Below are positions 55,701 through 64,000 of a DNA stretch of 64,000 nucleotides, piece after piece. The notes below the pieces were generated by a model that saw only the letters and a list, made by a program, of their open reading frames with translations, had not been told where the DNA came from and ran no database searches. Source of the DNA: Mytilus galloprovincialis (Eukaryota; Mollusca; Bivalvia; Mytilida; Mytilidae); NCBI RefSeq assembly GCF_965363235.1, contig NC_134838.1:12804441-12868440 (forward strand), given 5' to 3'. The translations under genes and the position numbers were made by a program. Numbering within the stretch: position 1 is the first letter of the stretch; each line of letters opens with the position of its first letter.

Positions 55701-58020
55701 GATATATGATGATACGTGTAGGTCATTTAAAATTAACTTGGGCACTGTACCATATAATTTAATGTAGTAGTGACCACTTCATTATCCACTACAAATGTAG
55801 TATACTCTGTAATATGGAAAGAACATCCCCAATGAATCTGACATAAACCACACTAATATTTATACTAAAACTAAAGGCAGCAGTGCAAATTGTCTTAAAA
55901 ATGTCTAAATATGCTTAATACCAGTTCATTTTTGTTCTCTTCAAACTTACACATGTTACATGTAAGTCATTATGTTAAATACTATATCATTTTGAATTTA
56001 TTTGATCAATGTACAGTGAATATTTCAGTGATACGCATTAAATTGTAAATATTTGACCTCCATACATGTACCTACATCATCAGAACTACCAGTAGATGTC
56101 TTTTCATACTTGGGTTTCTCCAGAAACTTCCCAGTCACAGCAGATCCCACTGTTTTCAATATACTGGTCATCTTGTTGTTTATCTAAAAAATAAGATCAA
56201 AATATGGCCTGTACCGCTTTAAAAGTTAAAGTTTCCCATATTTTTCTCATGCCACATTTTCTGTTTTATATATCTAAAATTTTTCAGTCAGAATTACAGC
56301 TATCATGGCTATAAGCCTGATGTTTTTGGTTTCTTGACAAATTGACCTGTACTTCCAAATGTATGTGCAATCATTGGTATTTTAAAATACATTCATTTCG
56401 GAGACAGAAGTGGGGGAGGGGCAGGATGTCTTAGCCCAAGTTATAGAATTGCATATAGATTTCACTGTATATGGTAATTAATGCATAGACTTTCACATGT
56501 CTCATTCCAAATGTTGCCTCTTTAGTTACAGTTTAAAATTATTTAATGGAAGAACTCTTGGGTTAATTGGGGATTATTTTTATTACTTTCCACTTAAGTC
56601 ATATACATAATGAACCAGGATTACAAGGGAGTCTACATGTATATGATTCCGGAATTATCCCAATATGAAATATGTTAGAATGTCAAATTAAAACTTAATT
56701 AGAGTTGAGGGGTATTTTAAGACCACTTTTGGACAAACTTATCTACTTCAACATCTTAAGAATTCTACAACTTGAATTTCATATCAGTCTATAATAATAT
56801 GAACAAAAGGTAAATTCTCCAGAACTTAAACAATTAACACAGGCCAGATCCAGCCATTTTCAATGGCAGGGTTTTCCCAACCTTAGATAAGAAGGGGGAT
56901 GGGGGGTCATAACATATGTCTCCATTCAAATGCATTGATAGTCCCAAAAAAGGGAGTGTTCCAACCCCTAACCCCCCATTAATATACTGATATTTTGAAA
57001 ATGATGGTAAACCCTTGTCTATAGCTAAGAATTGTCTAATAAGAATTTTTAGATTCAGATCTTTTAAATTTTTTTATTAAGATAACTTATTAACATATAA
57101 GTCATTCATGTTGTTGTTAGTTGTACGTCATGTACATGTTGTAGCTTAATGTTAATAATATTATCATTATGCATATTATGTACAATGGATTAAAACAAAA
57201 GTTAAATTAGCCAGACAGAATCCTCTCAATGTTTAGGTGTATATACCACCTTTGAAATGAAGCATTCTATGGAGGGGTGTTGCCATTGCAAATTGCCTTT
57301 CGGAAGACATAATTTATGAACCTATTCATCAACCTTTTTTTTGCAATAAAATACCATCAATTATCTCATTATTAATTTAGGGGGCTTTCAATTCATATAC
57401 ATTAGTTTAAGTGTTATCTATACTTAATGAGATCTGTTTCTTTGAAATATATTTGTTTTGGTGTTGGCATCATGTTCCACTTTGTTTTGTCTTTATACAA
57501 GTAAACAATGCAGTGTGTTAAACAAATTTTATTTCTTTAATTACCATCTGTAATTGGTTTCATCTAATCACGATATACATATGAATTATGTTTTATGATT
57601 TGAAAGTGACTTATAGACCCAATGGGTCGGGTGTATTTTATTGTGTATGTAATATAATATTTGTACTTAACTGAACTGTTATTACACATGTCACTATACC
57701 TGTAAGATCGTTGTGGGGCTCATATGGAAGGATCCTATCCTTTTAAGCCCAAAAATAAAAATTTACTTCTTACTTACTACATATGAGGTATTTCATTTTT
57801 TCTATTGGAAAAATAAGGTTAAATTTACAATCATTACTTTGATGTAAATACAGAGCTAAAAAATTATGTGGTGGTATATATATGTATATATACTATAACA
57901 AAATAGTGTGTACTATAACAAAATAGTTACCTCTAAATACTTCTCATATGCTTGCAAATGGTTGATTGTTTCAAATTTAAATAAAACGGATGATTTTATA
58001 CTCTTGTTTAAAATATTCAT
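52771..58020 (-). CDS. HEBP2-like SOUL-domain heme-binding protein, 4 coding exons, 230 aa
   Basis: SOUL/HEBP proteins bind heme or related tetrapyrroles; vertebrate HEBP2 also acts at mitochondria. Exons in transcript order: 58,020-57,931; 56,183-56,076; 54,549-54,420; 53,135-52,771 (693 nt; phases 0, 0, 1). The SOUL fold is seen as ERHYEAAKWVSTK, QKIDMTAPVATKILPGAGP, TTSFYIPPEHQ, DVFIEDRPAMNVYVKSFGG and FTAGYNSPFQLFARTNEVWL, close to human HEBP2 along its length. Exon 1 (MNILNKSIKSSVLF) is inferred. It joins exon 2 in frame without a stop and gives a lysine-rich, partly amphipathic N-terminus that could target mitochondria. If it is non-coding, translation starts at the ATG at 56,171 (196 aa). 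The exon 2 donor is GTAGGT, the only choice that keeps frame. A SOUL paralogue starts on the other strand 2.7 kb away. Confidence 0.92.
53575..54402. mobile_element. 0.83-kb element with subterminal 18-mer arrays in opposite orientation
   Basis: The ends ATATATGTAGAACTCTAAAG and, reversed, ATATATGTAGGACTCTAAAG are inverted repeats. Inside them, about five copies of ACGCTAAAGTGCGATGGT (left, 53,589-53,693) face about seven copies in reverse (right, 54,247-54,391). Clustered subterminal motifs are typical of transposase-binding arrays. The interior frames (53,637-53,849 and 53,874-54,056) are not recognised. The right end lies 17 bases from the exon border of the SOUL gene (54,420). Confidence 0.75.
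55070..55385 (-). repeat. Reverse copy of the GGGGAATGTGTCAAAG repeat
   Basis: Reads GCCTGTCCCAAGTTTGGAGC, then CTTTGTTAGTCTTG, and ends with GTCGGGTTGTTGTCTCTATG. It is the reverse complement of 39,456-39,710. It lies in the intron between SOUL exons 3 and 2. Confidence 0.7.
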
Positions 58021-58340
58021 CAAAAGTTATATAAAATTGAAGTTTCTGGATTAAATCATGCAAGAAATCTTATGTCTTGTGACACACTAATTACCACTGT
58101 AGTTTAGTTGTGTAAGCCGGTTGTTTACATTCACCACCAATCGGAACAACTCGGCCTTTCTGGTTGCACGAAGAAATAATTAATTGTACTGCGTAGCGAG
58201 AATGGCCGAGTAGTTACGATTGCATTCACCACGTGAAGAAACATGTGGGGTAATGCTTCCGGGTTGATCTAAAGTTAACATGGACTATACCAAATGTTGA
58301 AGGTAAAGGAGAGAAGACAAAGCGCAAAGCAAAGGTAGTA
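58021..58340. promoter_or_regulatory. Putative promoter zone between the two SOUL genes
   Basis: Upstream of the minus-strand exon 1 the sequence becomes richer in CpG (58,115-58,290). It has CCAAT at 58,137-58,141, GGTTGTTTAC at 58,119-58,128 and an inverted pair CTCGGCC / GGCCGAG (58,150-58,156 and 58,204-58,210). A plus-strand 5' UTR exon could end at about 58,335 (AAAG then GTAGTA), which would serve the paralogue at 60,738. That exon is conjecture. Confidence 0.45.
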
Positions 58341-58504
58341 TTCGTTAATTTTTATCTTCATTTAGTATAGATTTTTGATAGATAATAACTTAAAACAAAT
58401 GTAGTATTTTACACTGATGAATACTACCTAAACGACCGACAGTCTCTACTGTTGCGATAGGATTTTACCCTTTAAAATTATATTGGACTCTTCTTTTACC
58501 ACAG

Positions 58505-58607
58505 GTACATGTGAACCTCTTTGGTTATACAACTTCACGTTCCAGTTATTCGAATGATACACAGTCTCAGACACTAGTTGAACAGACATAGAGATATATA
58601 TTGCAGG
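58505..58607 (+). other. Possible non-coding 5' UTR exon of the plus-strand SOUL gene
   Basis: An acceptor-like CCACAG before 58,505 and a donor-like CAG-GTAAAT after 58,607 bound 103 bases without a long frame. The coding exon at 60,737 is preceded by an acceptor (TTTTGCAG), so at least one upstream exon must exist. This is one candidate. Confidence 0.25.
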
Positions 58608-58720
58608 TAAATTTTATCTTAAGCTCTGATAAAGAAATAAAAGCGTTTGAATAACTGCCAGATTTGTTTCAGTATCAGGTAAAATCATGTTTATCATCTG
58701 ATTATTCCAGCTGAATTATT

Positions 58721-59020
58721 TAGGCAGCAACCATTTGATTTTCTGGGGGGGGGGGGGGGGGGGGCTATGGTTTTTTTTGGAAAAAAAACTTTGTTTCCAG
58801 TTTTTGGAGAAAAAAATAATTTGTCTTTGATTCTGAGAAAAAAAAATTGTTTGTTTCACCCTCAGCTGCCACTATATGTAATGCTAAAATTGAAAGAAAA
58901 AAATTGTTTTCGACTTGTCGCGAAAAAAATAGATTATTTTTCGCCACAGGCGAAAAAAAAAGTTTGTACAGAAAAAAAACCCATAGCCCCCCCCCAGAAA
59001 ATCAAATGGTTGCTGCCTTA
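58721..59020. mobile_element. 300-bp MITE with perfect long inverted ends and G/C runs
   Basis: The ends GGCAGCAACCATTTGATTTT are perfect inverted repeats, followed by CTGGGGGG and GGCTATGG on both sides. The flanks GAATTATT (58,713-58,720) and GAATCATT (59,021-59,028) match in 7 of 8 bases, suggesting an 8-bp duplication. The left G run is over 20 bases long. The open frames here (58,765-59,071) are artefacts of GAAAAAAA-rich DNA. Confidence 0.75.
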
Positions 59021-59028
59021 GAATCATT

Positions 59029-60736
59029 GAACTTTGTTTACAAAATGGTTTACATGCAAAGTCATGTATAATATCTTAAAAACTGTAAACTTCTCTTGTA
59101 TAAAGTCTTAAAAGACTTTTCCAATGAAAAAGTTGGTGTATATAATGTTGTGATCTGATTGTTAACGAATTTTTGTTTATTTTTTTTTTTTGAGGGGGGG
59201 GGGGGGAGGGGGGACCGTGATGGAACTGTCAGACACACTTAAGTATGGTTACCATATAAAGGGTGTAAAGATCCAGAGTAGAAGTACCAATTATCAGATT
59301 GGGGACAACCTGCAAATTGAGTAACCCTAATTTGAGTAAACATTTGTTTATCAGTCTTTTTTCTTAAAATTCATGAAAAATGCAACAAATTTTCCAAAAA
59401 GATGAATAGATCTATTTTGATTTACTCATCATGCTCACTAGAAGACTAGAGGTGTTCTAAGCTTATAAAAACTTCGGAAAAAAATGATAAATTTCAAGGC
59501 CTCTAACATGTCTAACTTTTTAAAAGCCATAATCATGATAATTTAAATATATTATTCTTTCGAACATTGTAGAAGACCTGGAGAAGAAGATGCTCCATTT
59601 TCAAGGAATTTGTGCTATGTTAAATAATAACACCCATTTTAAGAAAAAAAATATTTTAGCTTTATCAAATGATTATTCAAATGAGGTATTGTTATGATTG
59701 TAAAGTTCTCCTTTGGGGAATACAAATGTAGTTCCCCATTTGATGGGTTGTCTGCAACCTTTTTGAAGTTTCTGAAGTTTTTTTCTGATTTTGCCACCCC
59801 TCTCCCCTGCAAATCACTTTGCTTAATTTGTGTCAGACCATTTAGATAGGTCAAACATCAAACAGAATAGCGACCTGATTACTGTCATTATATGCAAATC
59901 ACATGGCATTTTATTTGAAAAAGCAATGAAAAGTTTTCAAAGATGATACCTGTAAATAATATTTGAGTAAGTAAAAATGTAGTACTGTTATTGACTGTCA
60001 TTGACTGTGATCAGGTTTCTTTAGTCTATAAGTTACAGAGCCTTCAGAATTTAACAAACTGTGTGGTAAACATGCAGCAGCATATATCAAGTATATATAC
60101 CACAAAAAAAAAGAGAGAAAAATATGATTCAAGATTTCCTACAAACTGACTTTGCAAAATATTTTTTACAGTTACAATGTACACATGATCATGATGATGT
60201 ATGTCTTTAACTTAGAATATTTTTAAAACCGGTAAAACTAAAAGATATCCCAAATTGATTTTTTTAGACAAATATATTAAAAAAAGAGTGATGACATGTG
60301 TGGACTGTCATAATGATGTTGTTCTTACTTCCCTTACACCCTGTACCATGTGTACACAACATAATCTACAAAACTTACTAAGCCATTTATTCAGGGTTGC
60401 CATTTCTATAAGTACCACTTTATTATTATTTTCAAATGTTCAAACATTTAGAAAATTGAACAAACAGTTCATGAATAATATTTGGACAAAAAAACAACTG
60501 AAATTATGTTAATTTGAAAGATCTACTGTACATGTATATATAATATAATAAGTCTTCTTCTCAGGTTTCTGAATTGTCAGAGTTCTTGTCAAATAAAATT
60601 AAAGTAAGAAGTTTAGTTTGGGATTCTTTAACATGTTTAATGATTGTTAGGCAAAGGTTTTATAAGGACTAGGCTTATTGGGTATTCTGTATATTTTTTT
60701 GAAAGACATTAATGTGATGATTTTTCTTTTTTGCAG
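59029..60736. other. Non-coding; probable 5' intron or upstream DNA of the plus-strand SOUL gene
   Basis: Contains a G-rich tract at 59,195-59,213 and otherwise AT-rich DNA. The frames 59,639-59,854 and 60,255-60,512 have no recognisable family or splice context. Confidence 0.4.
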
Positions 60737-60737
60737 C

Positions 60738-63050
60738 ATGTTGATAAAACTAGCAGTTGTGCTTCTGATGGCAGTTATTTGCCAAGGAGAGAAACTGTTC
60801 TACAAGCCCAGGATGATAAAAGTTCTCCCAAGCAATAAGTTTGAACCTCAAAAGAAACCAGATTTTTGCAACAAACTTGACTGCCCTGAATACAAAGTCA
60901 TAGAATCTAGTTCGGTATGGTCTGTTATACATAAGATATATATATATATAAGTTTTATTTGATTCAGATGTTCTTTTATGTAACATTTTAAAAGTGTTAA
61001 CGCTGATCCTTATTCATGTTATTTGAACAATAACTGCAACTTTGGACTAATGGATACCCCAAGTCCTGATTTTTATAATAGCAAATCAAAGGTATTTGGG
61101 GTATTTATTTGTAACACAAAATCAGTTCAAGCACAGCAAAAACACACAAAAAGCCAAGGAACAGCGCTTTATTGCTGTTCTTCATCTGAAAATCACAGTG
61201 AAGCATTCAACACTGATATACATATATATTTTATCTGTTATACATGTTGCTGTTTGCATAGAACATTTTAAACTTAAACTTAGTTCATGTAAGACTTGAG
61301 CTGACTATTTCCCATACTGTGATAACAGTTTTCATGGTAACTTGATGGTAGATTTAATTCATTGATAATTAACATGATTAACATGTATGTACACTTCAGT
61401 AAACTTCTTCAAAGTAAGCTTAATTACTATTACACTTGATCAATGCTCTCAGAAAGATGTGGTCAGTTCATAACTTCAGGCAAAAGTTAAGGCAACATTA
61501 TACTATCTGTAATTTAAAGCATAATACATACAAAAGAACATTATCTCAGTGTCTATAATCATGATAATAGATATCATGATTAGTAAGATATTCAAACAAT
61601 TCTTTTTCCTCATCTTGTATGATTTTTGTCAACTAAAATAATTCAACAATTTCAGGGCTATGAGTTGAGAGAATATACAGCCACACACTGGGTGTCCACT
61701 GCCCTAGCTGGTATAGACTACAGCAAAGCAAGCAGCGAGATGTTTATGAAATTATTTGCATACATACAAGGCAAAAATGCTAAAAGTAAGGCAATGTATA
61801 CAAATGATCCAAAATTGCTGAATTTTCACTAACAGTACAAACATGGATTTAGAATTTTCCACTATCATGACTATATAATGTAAATCATGTCAATTTATTA
61901 TCTATCACTACATTGTATTTGTTCATGTTGTCAGGCCTTGGTAATTTGTAAATAACAGCCACAGTTTCAACTTTGTAACCAGATGGAATAAACATGAAGT
62001 TTCAATGAATTAATTGTAAATTCCCATAATATAGTAAATATTTTGATTACCGGTAACTAGAGTTCTTGATCTTCAATGTGTCCAGATATTGTTTATTCAC
62101 AGAATGTTTTGATTTGTTGATATTAAAGTTCATTAGAATTTTATTCTATATAAAATGGTACTAATCATTGGTTATGCTGGTCACACATTTAAGTATGACT
62201 GAAAATTTCAATGCAGCATGTTGCAAAAAAGGCTACAGTGCCTGACAACATTACTCTGAATCAGTAAATTGATTTACCTTAAACTGCATAAAGATTTAAC
62301 AAGTATAATTTCTTATAGAGGAAAAAATTGCCATGACAGCTCCAGTTTTGGTTCGACTTATCCCAGGTCAAGGACCGGCATGTGAGAGCAACTTTACAAT
62401 GTCCTTCTTCATGTCTAACAAAGTCGCAGACCCACCAGCACCAACAGACTCTACAGTGACATTAAAGAGTGCTCCAACATTTAGGGCATATGTTAGGTAA
62501 GTAACAGGACTTCCAGTGGTATCAATCAATGCTGAAACATTTAGTGCATATGTAAGTCAGGTGTACTACTTGTACAAGTATTCTTTATTTAGTTGAAGAA
62601 ATAAATAATATAAACTTCTATAAGTTAATTAAAATTTTGGAATAATCTCCCCTTCATTTTCATTTAAAATGTACTTGTATAAGTAAATTTTGTTTACTAT
62701 ACCACAAAAATTCTCAAGTTTTGAGATGTAAAATCATGCCTGTAACAAGTTTTCAGGTTAGCTCATAATTTTTGATAAGAGTTCAATGTTTCTTCGCATT
62801 AATTCAACACAAAAACTGATTCCGCAAAGATGTTTTTACTCAAGGCCTTCAAAAATGATTGTATTTTAATTGTAGACAATTTGGAGGGTATTATAGGAAG
62901 ATTGAAGATTGGATCAAAGAAGCCCAGGAACTGATCAAGTCTATAAATGACCCCAGCAAGTACCATACTGAGTTTTACTTCACAGCAGGCTATGATAGTC
63001 CATTCAGGATCTTCAACAGACATAATGAAATATGGTTCATTTCCAAATAA
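60738..63050 (+). CDS. Secreted SOUL-domain (heme-binding) protein, 4 coding exons, 219 aa
   Basis: Exons: 60,738-60,914; 61,656-61,785; 62,319-62,496; 62,876-63,050 (660 nt; phases 0, 1, 2; all GT-AG). The N-terminus (MLIKLAVVLLMAVICQG) is a typical signal peptide with cleavage expected near residue 17, so the protein should enter the secretory path. It is followed by CNKLDCPEYKV, a Cys pair seen in secreted SOUL proteins. The SOUL domain follows with YELREYTATHWVSTA, KIAMTAPVLVRLIPGQGP, YVRQFGGYY and FTAGYDSPFRIFNRHNEIWF. Exon 2 is 130 nt long, the same as the matching exon of the minus-strand paralogue, and the two flanking introns fall at the same sites. The third intron (in YVR/QFGG) is absent from the paralogue. 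The upstream acceptor right before the ATG implies a 5' UTR exon. It probably binds tetrapyrrole outside the cell or in a secretory compartment (inference). Confidence 0.93.
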
Positions 63051-64000
63051 GAACATACCATTCAAAAATAGCAGCCAGCATTATAACAAAATATACTTAT
63101 CTCTATGTTAACTACTCTAGATTTCAGGACAAAATATTCTTAAAAGATTACGTGTTTTATTGAACTCATACAATTTATGGATTGCAAATTGTAATGTAAC
63201 AAATACTTCTTTGTCAAATATACAATTTAATAACAGATATAAATGAATAACTTCATTACATGAATTACAAATTGACTTGACTCTTAGTTTATTTAATTTT
63301 GGATGTCAACAAACAAAAAAAATGACTTTAAAAAGAAGTGAATTAGTCCAAATGGAATTAGACTGATATAACTGAATTAATACTTTACAAAGTTTAGGGG
63401 ACTTTCCGTTTTGAATTTTTCAGAGAGTTCAGTTTTTTTTGTTTTTTTTCTTTTTGCGCATATTCATGAGGATCTTGCTTTACAGCAAATATTTTTTCAT
63501 GAGTTGTATCTGAAACTAGTTGACTCTTGTTGACATTAACATGTTGTATACCTGGCTACCATAACTATATTTTTATTGCACAGTATTTAAATCTCGAAAT
63601 CCATTTAAATGCAATTTATTCAAGTTTATTCTTAAAGCTAATTTCAAAAGTTTAGTTTTATACATATAAAGTAGGTTCTTAGTAATTTAGAGGTATATAA
63701 TGTATAGTCAGTTCTAAATACTCAGAATTACTATGTTGACGTTTTTGTAAATGACTTATTTATCTAATTGATTCTCATCTTTATACTCTTGTTTTTTATT
63801 TCCAAAATTATTCCTATTTATATTTAAAAAATATTTCATAACATCCACATTGGAAAATACAAATAAATACTACAAAGGGTAGCTTTACAGAGCAGAAATA
63901 TATAATTTGATCTTATAGGAACAAACCTTAACTATTTAATGAATCTCTTGTTTTCTTTAAGTCCATCATTTTGGCATAGTTTATTAGTCCAGCAAAAGGT
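63051..64000. other. 3' flank of the plus-strand SOUL gene; nothing further recognised
   Basis: A possible poly(A) signal AATAAA lies at 63,862-63,867. A dispersed repeat piece starting GGGGACTTTCCGTTTTGAAT lies at 63,397-63,480. No other coding or structured element is visible to the end of the window. Confidence 0.4.

Noticed and set aside
58765..59071. Lysine/phenylalanine-rich frames on both strands
   Set aside because: Products of GAAAAAA runs in a MITE.
62799..63065. 88-codon minus-strand frame
   Set aside because: Antisense of the last exon of the secreted SOUL gene.

Overview
This window is nuclear DNA from a bivalve mollusc, most likely a mussel (Mytilus-type). The basis is AT-rich sequence, small coding exons separated by kilobase introns with GT/AG borders, animal gene families, and many short tandem, foldback and inverted-terminal repeats of kinds I recognise from bivalve genomes. 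The species is inference; no mitochondrial or ribosomal marker is present. I found no CRISPR arrays, rRNA genes or convincing tRNA genes, and no bacterial operon structure.

Genes. Four host genes can be rebuilt exon by exon, with every splice phase closing. (1) POC1, a centriolar WD40 protein, lies on the minus strand at 11,661-29,796 (14 coding exons, 473 aa). (2) CCNQ (cyclin Q/cyclin M, the CDK10 partner) lies on the plus strand at 30,232-49,047 (5 coding exons, 230 aa). It is head to head with POC1 across a 435-bp spacer. (3) A HEBP2-like SOUL-domain gene lies on the minus strand at 52,771-58,020 (4 coding exons, 230 aa). (4) A second SOUL gene lies on the plus strand at 60,738-63,050 (4 coding exons, 219 aa) and has a predicted signal peptide. 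The two SOUL genes are also head to head and share two intron positions. A possible fifth gene is seen only as a 52-codon first exon on the minus strand at 1,646-1,801; I do not recognise it.

Mobile DNA. The clearest element is a 4.7-kb Ngaro/DIRS-type tyrosine-recombinase retrotransposon at 41,027-45,755, antisense inside CCNQ intron 3. It has textbook split direct repeats, a gag with a zinc knuckle, a pol that has lost the reverse-transcriptase core, an RNase H, and a recombinase that keeps its catalytic residues. A decayed Penelope-like reverse transcriptase lies at about 3,120-4,860. Many non-autonomous elements with inverted ends can be delimited, several with target-site duplications: 5,751-5,975 (ATAAAT), 24,804-25,749 (TA), 26,563-27,800 (8 bp), 18,783-19,350 and 45,777-47,371 (TTAA at both ends), 53,575-54,402 (subterminal 18-mer arrays) and 58,721-59,020 (8 bp). 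Tandem arrays with units from 29 to 503 bp fill much of the remainder.

Layout. 1-11,660 is repeat-rich with one candidate exon. 11,661-29,796 is POC1 with TE-loaded introns. 29,797-30,231 is the shared promoter. 30,232-49,047 is CCNQ with the Ngaro and nested elements. 49,050-52,770 is tandem repeats. 52,771-63,050 is the SOUL pair. 63,051-64,000 is flank. POC1 acts at centrioles and basal bodies, and CDK10-cyclin M is a known restraint on ciliogenesis, so the first pair is a plausible co-regulated cilium module. I did not find a convincing wholly new biological system; the most unusual items are in the findings.
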